From SIG701 sp045611685 (GTDB lineage Bacteria > Bacillota > Clostridia > Oscillospirales > CAG-272): a stretch of 64,000 nucleotides of DNA. Each line of letters opens with the position of its first letter. Positions within the stretch are counted from its first letter, which is position 1. Under the pieces are notes generated by a model that ran no database searches, was not told the DNA's origin, and saw only the letters and a program-made list of their open reading frames with translations. Where the stretch lies: assembly GCA_045611685.1 (NCBI GenBank), contig JAZKXO010000026.1, positions 51,053-115,052 of the forward strand. Direction: 5' to 3'. Of the stretch, positions 48,222 to 56,296 are shown piece after piece. Both the position numbers and the translations under genes were made by a program.

Positions 48222-50282
48222 TTATTCTTCCTCCACCTTATGCTCAGCGATGATCTTCTGTGCGACGTTCTGAGGAACCTCCTCGTAGCCGTCCACTTCA
48301 AAATCAAAGCTGCCGCGTCCCTGGCTGGACTGACGCAGAGCGATGACGTAATCACCCATCTCGCCCTTCGGCACTCTCGCCTCCAGCGTGGTGTAGCCGG
48401 ATTTCTTCTCCGACGGATTCATACCGAGCACCTGTCCGCGGCGCTTCGTTACGTCGCCGATCACATCGCCCACCATGTCGTCCGGCACGGTAACGAGAAG
48501 CGTGCCGACCGGCTCAAGCAGGATCGGCTGTGCCTTCGGGAGACCTTCCTTGTACGCGAGCTTCGCCGCAAGCTTGAAGGAGATCTCGTTCGAGTCAACG
48601 GGATGGTACGAGCCGTCGTACAGATCGGCCGCAAGATTCACGACCGGATAGCCGGCGAGAACGCCGTGGAGCATCGCTTCCTGCAGACCCTTTTCAACAG
48701 CGGGATAGAAGTTCTTCGGCACGGTGCCGCCGACGACGGACTGCGTAAACGTAAGCCCTGCCTCCTCTCCGCGGGAGAAGCGGATCTTGACGTGACCGTA
48801 CTGGCCGGAGCCGCCCGACTGCTTTTTATGCTTGCCTTCGACGTCCGCCTTGCCCTTCACGGACTCGCGGTAGGCGATGCGCGGCTCTGTAAGCACGACG
48901 GACGTGCCGTAACGGGTTTTGAGGCGGGAAACGGTTACGTCCAGGTGGATATCACCGAGGCCGGAGATCGTCATCTGCTTCGTCTCTGCATTGTTCTCGT
49001 AGCGGAGCGTTCTGTCCTCGTCGAGAAGCTTTGCGATACCGCCCGAGATCTTATCCTCGTCGCCCTTGGCGGCAGGAACGATCGCGCGGGTCATGTACGG
49101 TCTCGGGAACGAGATGCCTTTATATTTCACGTCGCCGGTAAGACGGAGCGTGTCGCCCGTCTTCGTGCCGGTCAGCTTCTGGATCATACCGATATCGCCG
49201 CAGACGAGTTCGTCCACCTCGGTCGATTTCTTGCCGCGCATCGTGTAGATGTGCGCCATCTTTTCCGTCGCGCCGGTGGTGAGATTTTTGAGCACCGTAT
49301 CGCGCTTCAAGGTACCGTTCATGACCTTGAAGAAGGACATAAGACCGTACTGATCGACGCTCGTTTTGTAAACGAAGATCGCGGTGTCAGCGCCGTCCAC
49401 CTCGATCGCAACGTCTTCACCCTCCGCGGAGGTTTCCACCTTGCGTGCAGTCGGACGCGGGAACGATTCGGCGATCGCATCCATGAGGGCGTATACGCCC
49501 CACATCTTCGTGGCGGCGCCGCAGTATACGGGCACGATCGAGCCGGCGATGATACCCTCGTGCAGAGCGAGGACAGCCTCGTCGCGGGTGATCTCCTCGC
49601 CTGCGAAATATTTCTCCATCAGCTCCTCGCTCGTGCCGGCGAGGGCCTCGTTCAGGATATCCTTGTACGAAGCGGCGAGGTTCTCCCACTCGTCGCGCAT
49701 CATGAGTTCTTCTCTCTTGCCCTTCTCGTTGTAGCGGTACGCCTTCATCGAGATGAGGTCGATCATGATGATGTTTTTGTCTGTACGGATCGGCACGAAC
49801 ACGGGGCAGAGCGCCGCACCGAAGCGCTCGTGCAGGGCGTTGAACACCGCGTTGAAGTTCGCATCGGGATCATCACACTTATTGACGAAAAATGCGCGCG
49901 GAATTCCCGCTTCGATCGCATAGTCCCAGCCGAGCTCGGCGCCGACCTCAAGGCCCGCCTTGCCGTCTACCGTGATGATCGCGGCGTCGGCTACGCGCAC
50001 ACCCTCGAGCACTTCACCGGAGAAATCGAGGTAGCCGGGCGTGTCGAGCACGTTGATCTTGCACTCGTTCCATTCGAGGTTCGCGGTCGCCAGAGAAAGC
50101 GAGAAGCCGCGGCGGATTTCTTCTGTATCGTAATCGCATACCGTAGTGCCGTCGGGCGTTCTGCCGAAGCGGTCGGTCGTACCGGAGCCGTACAGCATTG
50201 CCTCCGCAAGCGTGGTCTTGCCGCTTCCGCCATGACCGAGAAGCGCTACGTTTCGGATTGCCTTTGTTGTCAGGTTTGCCAT
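48222..50282 (-). CDS. fusA2: EF-G-like translational GTPase (EF-G2 type)
   Basis: A 686-residue translational GTPase with all EF-G domains. Its P-loop is GHGGSGKTT instead of the canonical AHIDAGKTT, and the G3 motif DTPGYLDF has Tyr where active elongation factors have the catalytic His (DTPGHVDF). G4 is NKCDD. These features mark the EF-G2 lineage (as in Thermus), which binds ribosomes but whose role is not settled. The ATG at 50282 has AAAGGAG; the longer frame upstream has none. It is monocistronic, with its own promoter and terminator. Confidence 0.92.
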   Translation of the reverse strand: MANLTTKAIRNVALLGHGGSGKTTLAEAMLYGSGTTDRFGRTPDGTTVCDYDTEEIRRGFSLSLATANLEWNECKINVLDTPGYLDFSGEVLEGVRVADAAIITVDGKAGLEVGAELGWDYAIEAGIPRAFFVNKCDDPDANFNAVFNALHERFGAALCPVFVPIRTDKNIIMIDLISMKAYRYNEKGKREELMMRDEWENLAASYKDILNEALAGTSEELMEKYFAGEEITRDEAVLALHEGIIAGSIVPVYCGAATKMWGVYALMDAIAESFPRPTARKVETSAEGEDVAIEVDGADTAIFVYKTSVDQYGLMSFFKVMNGTLKRDTVLKNLTTGATEKMAHIYTMRGKKSTEVDELVCGDIGMIQKLTGTKTGDTLRLTGDVKYKGISFPRPYMTRAIVPAAKGDEDKISGGIAKLLDEDRTLRYENNAETKQMTISGLGDIHLDVTVSRLKTRYGTSVVLTEPRIAYRESVKGKADVEGKHKKQSGGSGQYGHVKIRFSRGEEAGLTFTQSVVGGTVPKNFYPAVEKGLQEAMLHGVLAGYPVVNLAADLYDGSYHPVDSNEISFKLAAKLAYKEGLPKAQPILLEPVGTLLVTVPDDMVGDVIGDVTKRRGQVLGMNPSEKKSGYTTLEARVPKGEMGDYVIALRQSSQGRGSFDFEVDGYEEVPQNVAQKIIAEHKVEEE

Positions 50283-50347
50283 ATGGAATATACTCCTTTT
50301 GTGAAATATGTACAAATCATTTGCGAGGTTCATTTCGCTATACAAAC

Positions 50348-50376
50348 ATTATATACCACAACTTGCACATATGCAA
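50348..50376 (-). promoter_or_regulatory. Promoter of the EF-G2 gene
   Basis: On the minus strand TTGCAT (50371-50376) and TATAAT (50348-50353), spacer 17. The -35 lies in a palindrome TTGCATATGTGCAA (50363-50376). Confidence 0.75.
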
Positions 50377-50472
50377 GGGTTTTTTTGAAAAAAAATTAGT
50401 TATTTTGAGAAACGTGCGAAAAATTTTTTGGTGAATGGTAACAAAAAGGCACGCGTCCCGCACCCCCTTAGT

Positions 50473-50656
50473 ATGGAAGGGGATTTTCTGCCCCAGCCGC
50501 GAGGATGCCGTTTTTGCCGAAGGCAAAAGTCCGCGCTTCTTAACAAGGTTGCCGTTTTACGGCAACCTTGCCGAGACGGAAGCTGCGCTTTGAACTACGG
50601 CGCTCGAAATTCCGTCTCGCCTCGACGCAGATAATCCCCGAAGGGGATTTTCTGCC
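50473..50656. repeat. 184-bp dispersed repeat, family D copy 2
   Basis: Same length and about 98 % identical to 25398-25581, with identical 17-base ends GAAGGGGATTTTCTGCC. The element ends one base before the promoter of the next gene. Nothing else is recognised in the rest of the 50283-50729 gap apart from the EF-G2 promoter. Confidence 0.85.
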
Positions 50657-50657
50657 A

Positions 50658-50687
50658 TTGACAAAATTCCCCTTTTAGGTGTATACT
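50658..50687 (+). promoter_or_regulatory. Promoter of the YwaF-like gene
   Basis: TTGACA (50658-50663) and TATACT (50682-50687), spacer 18, immediately after repeat family D copy 2. Confidence 0.65.
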
Positions 50688-50729
50688 GATACTATCATTC
50701 CTGCCCTCGGCAGAAAAACGGAGTCTTTT

Positions 50730-51506
50730 ATGTTTACTGTCGCGCATTTTATCTGGCTCGCCATCTCGGCAATCCTTATCACAGCCTTTGCCGCCTATCT
50801 CTTAAAGCACCGTCCCGAGGTAAACTCCGTCCTGAACGTTTCGTGCGCGCTCTCTGTCCTTTCCGAACTTATAAAAATCTTCTGCGCCTTCCGCTTTGTT
50901 CCCTCCGCAAGCGGTGCGGAGATCTATCCGTTCATTGAGACAGCACAGCTGCCCTTTCACCTTTGCTCGATTTTCATTTTCTTTGTCTTCTATACGCGCT
51001 TTACGAAGAACGAATCGGGGCGCGATGTCGTCCTCGCCTTTATGTACCCCGCAGGCATAGCCGGTGCCTCGTTCGCCCTCGCTATCCCTACCGTCTTCTC
51101 GGAAAGCACTACCGTCGGCGAGGCGTTCACCAATCCGTGGGCGTATCAGTACTTCCTCTATCACGTGATGCTGATCATCGTCGGCATCTACGTCGCGTTT
51201 TCGGGCAAGGTCGATATTCGCCCGCACCACTATTTTACCACGATCGGGCTTCTCTCTTTGTTCGCGTTCGGATCCTTGTACGTCAATTCCGCCTTCGCCG
51301 CTCCGGTATATAAGGATGGAGATCTCCTCTCGGTGGAGTATACGACAAACTTCCTCTTTACATACCAACCGCCGATCGATATTGCCCTCACGGAAAAATG
51401 GCACTGGATCTTGTACCTGCTCGTGCTGGTCGTGCTCGCGATCTCCCTGATCACGCTTTGCTACATACCGATCTTCCGGCGCCACCGAAGAAAAAAGGCG
51501 GCATAA
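50730..51506 (+). CDS. YwaF/TIGR02206-family membrane protein
   Basis: A 258-residue protein with seven or eight predicted helices. It resembles the YwaF-like (TMEM164-like) family of unknown function: ETAQLPFHLCSIFIF with conserved His after a helix start, FTNPWAYQYFLYHVMLI, and a C-terminal LYLLVLVVLAISL. In Firmicutes such genes often stand alone. The ATG at 50730 has CGGAG 6 bases upstream. The C-terminus is a basic cytoplasmic tail RRHRRKKAA. Confidence 0.75.
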   Translation: MFTVAHFIWLAISAILITAFAAYLLKHRPEVNSVLNVSCALSVLSELIKIFCAFRFVPSASGAEIYPFIETAQLPFHLCSIFIFFVFYTRFTKNESGRDVVLAFMYPAGIAGASFALAIPTVFSESTTVGEAFTNPWAYQYFLYHVMLIIVGIYVAFSGKVDIRPHHYFTTIGLLSLFAFGSLYVNSAFAAPVYKDGDLLSVEYTTNFLFTYQPPIDIALTEKWHWILYLLVLVVLAISLITLCYIPIFRRHRRKKAA

Positions 51507-51561
51507 CCACAAAACAAAAAGGACTTCTTTTGTGCGTCACTCTAAAGGACAGTTTTGCAGA

Positions 51562-51597
51562 ATACGGTATATCTCTAAATAGGTATACCGTATTTTT
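51562..51597 (+). terminator. Terminator after the YwaF-like gene
   Basis: AATACGGTATA/TATACCGTATT (11-bp perfect stem) followed by TTTTTG. Confidence 0.8.
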
Positions 51598-51657
51598 GTA
51601 TTTGTGGACACAAACGCAGTGCTTGTCAGGAAAATTGACAAATAATAGGTGAACGAT

Positions 51658-51689
51658 AACAGGCTCCCCTGTGTAAAGGGAGCCTGTTT
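51658..51689 (+). terminator. Second terminator hairpin
   Basis: AACAGGCTCCC/GGGAGCCTGTT (perfect 11-bp stem) with a short T-run. It isolates the AT-rich island downstream. Confidence 0.75.
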
Positions 51690-51730
51690 CTACCTTCCGG
51701 AAAGTAGTTTGATAAAATTCCATAAAATAT

Positions 51731-51758
51731 TTGCAAACCGCAAAAATTGTGATATAAT
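51731..51758 (+). promoter_or_regulatory. Promoter of the structured RNA
   Basis: TTGCAA (51731-51736) and TATAAT (51753-51758), spacer 16. Transcription would begin near 51765, exactly where the long terminal stem of the RNA begins. Confidence 0.8.
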
Positions 51759-51764
51759 AAGTAT

Positions 51765-51970
51765 GCTACACAAACTGAATATTAGAATTAGAGGTGTTTT
51801 TGTCTTTATAGGGATAATGTACCCCTTTTTTCGCCATAATCATTTTTGAACTTGGTAAAAGCGCAAGCTCTACTAAATGATTATGGTTAATACCTAATTC
51901 TAATTTAGTTTGTGTAGCAGCAATCGGAGTTTGCGTTTTTCGGTGCGTGGCTTCGGTTGCGCACCTTTTT
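51765..51970 (+). ncRNA. Candidate structured RNA, about 205 bases, unknown class
   Basis: The 5' end TGCTACACAAACT plus the next 15 bases (51764-51795) pair with the 3' half (51892-51919), giving a stem of about 26 pairs with small bulges. Inside, CCATAATCATTT pairs with AAATGATTATGG, and a GCAA-capped mini-hairpin sits at the tip. The 5' side of the internal loop is large (about 38 bases), the 3' side small. A ten-pair UUCG-capped terminator (51942-51970) with a T-run follows. Promoter, stem start and terminator agree, so it is probably transcribed. It could be a leader that controls the gene 20 bases downstream, or a free RNA such as 6S-like. Confidence 0.75.
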
Positions 51971-51989
51971 ATATTTGTATGGAGGATAT

Positions 51990-52199
51990 ATGAGCAAGAA
52001 CATTCAAGAAAAGATCATAGATATTACCGGTGTTGAACTTGCACCGGGAAAACCTACCATTTGCCTTGGTAACGGCGAACAAGGTTTTGAGTGTTGTTGC
52101 GACGAGTGTGATTACTTTCTGTTTTGTTTTCCCAAATTTGATGTTCAAATCAAAGAAGAAAATATTACTCCAAGTAAGAATGATACTAAAAAACAGTAA
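51990..52199 (+). CDS. Small Cys-rich protein of unknown function
   Basis: A 69-residue protein with six cysteines in the core: ICLGNGEQGFECCCDECDYFLFC (Cys 25, 35, 36, 37, 40 and 46), flanked by a charged N-terminal helix and a polar tail. CCxxC plus other Cys could form a zinc or Fe-S site. It has no signal peptide, so it is cytosolic. The ribosome binding site GGAGG lies 4 bases upstream. It sits directly behind the terminator of the structured RNA and is followed by its own terminator. AT-rich base use differs from neighbours, suggesting transfer. Confidence 0.7.
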   Translation: MSKNIQEKIIDITGVELAPGKPTICLGNGEQGFECCCDECDYFLFCFPKFDVQIKEENITPSKNDTKKQ

Positions 52200-52201
52200 A
52201 A

Positions 52202-52237
52202 AATGACAGAGAGTGTAAAGCATTCTCTGTCATTTTT
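52202..52237 (+). terminator. Terminator of the Cys-rich protein gene
   Basis: AATGACAGAGA/TCTCTGTCATT, an 11-bp perfect stem followed by TTT. Confidence 0.85.
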
Positions 52238-52319
52238 GTAAGCAAATAAGATATTCTTTTAAGATCAAAAAAACTGTCCTTAACGGCGCGGAACGTTGGG
52301 AAGTCCTTTTTTGATTCTC

Positions 52320-52481
52320 ATACCTCGTATTGGCGAACGGCTTTTCCTCGGTGAGAAGCCGACGGAGATTTTTGAGGAGTGCGGTTTCTCCGATTACTCG
52401 GTCTTTTTTCGCAATTATGTGAAATTTTTCGGGGTCTCCCCGAAAGAAGAATCCCGACGCGCCTTGCAATCCACACGCTGA
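52320..52481 (+). pseudogene. C-terminal remnant of an AraC-family regulator
   Basis: One reading frame encodes RIGERLFLGEKPTEIFEECGFSDYSVFFRNYVKFFGVSP, the second HTH of AraC regulators, and then a stop. No upstream part of the gene exists; bases 52240-52320 hold no matching sequence. The remnant probably records an older gene interrupted by the AT-rich island. The promoter of the next gene lies inside its 3' end. Confidence 0.75.
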
Positions 52482-52492
52482 TATGTTACAAT
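52464..52492 (+). promoter_or_regulatory. Promoter of the LarA-like gene
   Basis: TTGCAA (52464-52469) and TACAAT (52487-52492), spacer 17, overlapping the AraC remnant. Confidence 0.75.
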
Positions 52493-52535
52493 ATAAGGTA
52501 AGACTTATAAAGATAATAAGAAACGGAGATTTACC

Positions 52536-53789
52536 ATGATACTCGAAAACAAAGCCGGCCTCACCGATGCCGAAATGAAAGAAGCGCTTCAAAAATCCCT
52601 CGAGGGCAAAAATCTGAAAAAGGTCCTCATTCTGCCCCCCGATTTCACGAGAATGTATTCCTACGCGGGACGGCTCACCGCGATGTACTACGAGCTGCTC
52701 TCCCCCACGTGCGAGGTGGATATCATGCCCGCACTCGGCACGCACGTGCCGATGACCGCGGAGGAATGGCTTGCGTTCTTCGGCGAGGGCGTTCCCTTCT
52801 CCAAAATGATCGTACATAACTGGCGTACCGACGTCGTAAAGCTCGGCGAGGTGCCTGCCTCGTTCGTCTCGGAGGTATCCGAGGGACTCGTGAACAACGG
52901 CATCGACGTGGAGGTAAACAAGCGGCTCACCGATAAATCCTACGATCTTATCATCTCGATCGGACAGGTCGTCCCGCACGAGGTCGTCGGCATGGCGAAC
53001 TACTCCAAAAACATCTTCGTCGGCTGCGGCGGCTCGTCCATGATCAACTCCTCCCATATGCTCGGCGCGTTCTACGGCATGGAGCGCGTGATGGGTCGTG
53101 ATTTCTCCCCCGTTCGCCGCGTGTTCGACTACGCCGAGGAGAATTTCCTCAAGGATATCCCGCTTCTGTACGTTCTCACCGCCACGACGAACAAGGGCGA
53201 CGCGGTCACGGTACACGGGCTCTATATCGGCCGCGAGAGATCGAATTTCGAGGCGGCTGTCAAGGAAAGCCAGAGAGTCAACCTCACCCACGTCCCCGCC
53301 CGCATGGAGAAGGTCGTCGTTTACCTCGATCCGCGCGAGTTCAAGAGCACGTGGCTCGGCAACAAGGCGATCTACCGCACCCGCATGGCGATGGCAGACG
53401 GCGGTGAGCTGATCGTGCTCGCGCCCGGCGTCGCGCACTTCGGCGAGGACGACGAGAACGACCGCCTCATCCGTAAATACGGCTACGTGGGCCGCGAGAA
53501 CGTCCTTTCGCTTGTCGCCGACGAGAAAAACGCCGATCTCAAGGGCAATCTGTCCGTCGCGGCGCACCTGATCCACGGCTCGTCCGACGGACGCTTCACG
53601 ATCCGCTACGCGACAAAGCACCTCACCGAAGAAGAGGTGAAGGCGGCAAACTTCGCCTACGCGCCGTACGACGAGATGGCGAAGAAATACGATCCTCAAA
53701 AACTGACCGACGGCTGGAATGACGTGGACGGAGAAAAAATCTTCTACATCAGCAATCCCGCCCTCGGCCTCTGGGTAGCAGACGAGTAA
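52536..53789 (+). CDS. LarA-like nickel-pincer enzyme (DUF2088 family)
   Basis: A 417-residue member of the lactate-racemase (LarA) superfamily, which uses a nickel-pincer nucleotide. Key residues are kept: PDFTRM with an Arg, His70 in LGTHVPM, His148 in VVPHEVVG, the cofactor-attaching Lys158 in YSKNIFVG and His174 in SSHML. LarA proper recognises lactate, but many relatives act on other 2-hydroxy acids, so the substrate is unknown. No larB, larC or larE cofactor genes are visible here. CGGAG precedes the ATG at 52536. Confidence 0.82.
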   Translation: MILENKAGLTDAEMKEALQKSLEGKNLKKVLILPPDFTRMYSYAGRLTAMYYELLSPTCEVDIMPALGTHVPMTAEEWLAFFGEGVPFSKMIVHNWRTDVVKLGEVPASFVSEVSEGLVNNGIDVEVNKRLTDKSYDLIISIGQVVPHEVVGMANYSKNIFVGCGGSSMINSSHMLGAFYGMERVMGRDFSPVRRVFDYAEENFLKDIPLLYVLTATTNKGDAVTVHGLYIGRERSNFEAAVKESQRVNLTHVPARMEKVVVYLDPREFKSTWLGNKAIYRTRMAMADGGELIVLAPGVAHFGEDDENDRLIRKYGYVGRENVLSLVADEKNADLKGNLSVAAHLIHGSSDGRFTIRYATKHLTEEEVKAANFAYAPYDEMAKKYDPQKLTDGWNDVDGEKIFYISNPALGLWVADE

Positions 53790-53821
53790 GAACGACTCTC
53801 TGTATTCGGTTTTTCAGCCTT

Positions 53822-53885
53822 GTCTGCCGCTTTTCTTTGACGCAAAAGGCACAAAGAAAAGCTAACAAAAGAAATGCCGGATCCG
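53822..53885. repeat. Dispersed repeat family C, copy 2
   Basis: Homologous to 7782-7843 on the opposite strand. It contains CTTTTCTTTG/CAAAGAAAAG and a TTTCTTTTGTTAGC segment. A hairpin CCACCTTTT/AAAAGGTGG (53909-53928) follows. It lies between the LarA-like gene and rlmH. Confidence 0.7.
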
Positions 53886-53953
53886 AGGGCTCTGCCCTCT
53901 CGACCCGCCACCTTTTGAAAAAGGTGGACGAAAACTTTGACTAAGGGAAGACT

Positions 53954-54433
53954 ATGAAAACAACGATTCTCGCCGTCGGCACGCTCTCCGACGCGTTCTA
54001 TCGCGACGCCGTCGACGAATACAAAAAACGCCTTTCGAAATCGTGGCCGCTCACGGTCGTGGAGCTCGCCGAGGCACGCCTTCCGAGCGAGCCCTCCAAA
54101 GCACAGATCGACGCGGCTCTGCTCGACGAAGCGAAGCGGATGCGTGCGAAAATCCCCGCACGGGCGTACAAGATCGCCATGTGCGTGGAGGGTAAAACGA
54201 TCCCCTCCGACGCGCTCTCCCAAAGGATGGAAGAGGCGGCAACCCGCGGCGCGTCCGAGATCGTCTTTCTCATCGGCTCGTCGTTCGGGCTGCACGAGAG
54301 CATCAAAAGCGAAGCCGATTTTTGTCTCTCGCTCTCCCCTATGACCTTTCCTCACGCGCTCGCTCGCGTAATGCTCGCCGAGCAGATCTACCGCGCGGCG
54401 GAGATCGCCAGAGGCTCGCGCTATCACAAATAA
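53954..54433 (+). CDS. rlmH: 23S rRNA (pseudouridine1915-N3)-methyltransferase RlmH
   Basis: A 159-residue SPOUT methyltransferase that modifies helix 69 of 23S rRNA. It shows the start ILAVGTLSDAFYRDAVDEYKKRL, the knot segment FLIGSSFGLHES and the C-terminal LSLSPMTFPHALARVMLAEQIYRA ending SRYHK. Length is exactly typical. The ribosome binding site is AAGGGAAG. In Firmicutes rlmH commonly lies near the origin, consistent with the parABS genes here. Confidence 0.96.
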   Translation: MKTTILAVGTLSDAFYRDAVDEYKKRLSKSWPLTVVELAEARLPSEPSKAQIDAALLDEAKRMRAKIPARAYKIAMCVEGKTIPSDALSQRMEEAATRGASEIVFLIGSSFGLHESIKSEADFCLSLSPMTFPHALARVMLAEQIYRAAEIARGSRYHK

Positions 54434-54461
54434 CCGAGTACCGACAGGAGTACAGCCTTTC

Positions 54462-55991
54462 ATGAAACTTAAGGAGATTTTACTAAAGCGGATCGTCCCC
54501 GTTTTCCTGCTTCTCGCCATCGCGGCGGGCGCGTATCTGGGGATAGATCGGCCGACCGAGCCGACGGACGATCCCGCCGATCAGACGCCGGACACTCCGT
54601 CCGATACGCCCGAAACGCTCCCGCCCGACGTACAGCTTGACATAAGCGGCGCCGAGGTGATCGGGAAAGCCGCCACCGAAGAGGACGTTCTGCGCCTTAG
54701 TGCGGGTGTGAATTTCTCCGAGGACACGATTATTACCGTGCCGGCGCTCACCGAGCTCGGCTTTTCCCTCTCCGACGCACCGTACTCCGCCGACACGACC
54801 GTTATCGCTCTGGCAGGCAAATTCGATTTCTTCCCTGCTGCGTTTTCCCTCTCGACCGAAACGAAATACACGCTCTCCTTTTACCGACCGACGGAGATGA
54901 GCGAGCCCGAGCCGATCTATACGCCCGCGGAGGTGCCGCTCCCCGCGGTACTCCCCTATATGGGCCTCCTTCTGCTCGATGACGGTACAAAAACACGGCT
55001 TCACTCCGGCGACGGTGTGTATCTCTTCACGTACGATTCCCAAAAATACACCCCCGCGTACACCCGCGATAAGACAGGCGCGCCGCTTTTTACCACCACC
55101 GATGAGGCAGGCGTGAAAACGTACTTTAAAATCGAAGCCGGCGGCTTTGCCGAAGCCGAGTACAACGACGAAACGGATTTTCGCGGCGTGTATTTTGATT
55201 ACCCGCGCTACTACGGCATCGCGGACAACAACCGCACCCGTCTTATAAAGAAAACCACCACCGTACAGACGAATCTCGACGGTACCGAAACGACAACGGA
55301 ATCCACCCGGTGGGCGTTCGGCACGAAAAGCGGCAAGGTGTGGTCGGGCTTCCTCTTTCTCGGCGCGTTTGATTTCTCCGAAGGGCTCGCCGCCGTCGTA
55401 AACGGAGACGGGCGACAGCTCTTTCTGAACGAACAGGGCTACTACGCGTTCAATCCGCTGAGAAGTTACAACTACTACGATCGGTACGTAACGGAGTATC
55501 TTCTGCCCCCGAAGACGACGGGCGAGGAGGCGATCGGGTTCTACTATTACGATCACGGGCTCGTCCGCGTGCGCCGTCAGGTCGTGGACTGGTACTCGCT
55601 CAACTATCTCGAAAATCTCCGCGTGGTGATCGACGAGGATATCCTTATCGACAAAAAGGGCAACGAGTTCCCCGTACCGGAGGGGTACGATATCGTCTCC
55701 TACGCCGACGGCGTGATCCTGCTTTTGCGCGACGGAAAATACGGACTGATGGACCATACCGGTCGCTGGATCGCCCAGCCGATCTACGATTTCGCGCGCC
55801 CCACGTTTGAGGGACTCACCGTCGTCGGCTTCTCCGACGGCACGCGCCTTATGCTCGACACAAGTGGAGAGATCGTGATCCCCGCGGGGCTGTACGAGTA
55901 TATTTCGGACGCGTCAAGCGGCGTGATTACAGCCTATTCCGAGAAAACCGGCTGGGTGCTCTATCACAAGATGGCGAAATTCAACGGGTAA
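54462..55991 (+). CDS. Secreted or anchored WG-repeat protein
   Basis: A 509-residue protein with an N-terminal membrane anchor (about 10-28) and a Thr/Pro/Asp-rich linker (PTDDPADQTPDTPSDTPET). The rest is built of beta repeats resembling WG (KWG leptospira) repeats, most clearly DGKYGLMDHTGRWIAQPIYDFARPT near residues 424-450. These repeats form propeller-like surface modules. It is likely outside the cell; function is unknown. AGGAG lies 12 bases before the ATG, a little far. Confidence 0.7.
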   Translation: MKLKEILLKRIVPVFLLLAIAAGAYLGIDRPTEPTDDPADQTPDTPSDTPETLPPDVQLDISGAEVIGKAATEEDVLRLSAGVNFSEDTIITVPALTELGFSLSDAPYSADTTVIALAGKFDFFPAAFSLSTETKYTLSFYRPTEMSEPEPIYTPAEVPLPAVLPYMGLLLLDDGTKTRLHSGDGVYLFTYDSQKYTPAYTRDKTGAPLFTTTDEAGVKTYFKIEAGGFAEAEYNDETDFRGVYFDYPRYYGIADNNRTRLIKKTTTVQTNLDGTETTTESTRWAFGTKSGKVWSGFLFLGAFDFSEGLAAVVNGDGRQLFLNEQGYYAFNPLRSYNYYDRYVTEYLLPPKTTGEEAIGFYYYDHGLVRVRRQVVDWYSLNYLENLRVVIDEDILIDKKGNEFPVPEGYDIVSYADGVILLLRDGKYGLMDHTGRWIAQPIYDFARPTFEGLTVVGFSDGTRLMLDTSGEIVIPAGLYEYISDASSGVITAYSEKTGWVLYHKMAKFNG

Positions 55992-56221
55992 GAGGCGCCA
56001 GCCTCCGGCGGCACGAAGGGCCCACGCGGAGCCCTTCGCGGCTACCCCGCGTCGGAAAGGAAGGGCGAGGCGGGGACATATTCTCCCTTCCTCTCCGACA
56101 CCTCTCTATCCCTCTTAGGCACAGGCGGATTTCCTCGTGATCCCCACCGCGCGAGCCAAATACGGAAAGGCTGTCTGCCGATTTTTCGCAGGGACGCGGC
56201 TTCGCCGCGGAGAACCCCCAC
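55992..56221. repeat. Dispersed repeat family E, copy 2 (inverted)
   Basis: The reverse complement of 25597-25820, with differences, starting one base after the WG-repeat stop codon. Bases 56222-56296 hold a further GC-rich stretch before the mnmG start and no recognised promoter. Confidence 0.75.
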
Positions 56222-56296
56222 GGGGTTTGAGGGGCGAATCCCCCTCGAAAAAAAAGACTCCCAAAAAGCTTGATTTTTCTGATTCACGGAGTGTAT

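Noticed and set aside
48069..50399. Plus-strand frame of 776 codons opposite the EF-G2 gene
   Set aside because: EF-G motifs on the minus strand are unambiguous, so this is an antisense shadow.
51764..51919. MITE with terminal inverted repeats
   Set aside because: A promoter that starts exactly at the stem, internal nested folding and a downstream terminator fit an RNA gene better, and no target-site duplication is seen. It is not fully excluded.
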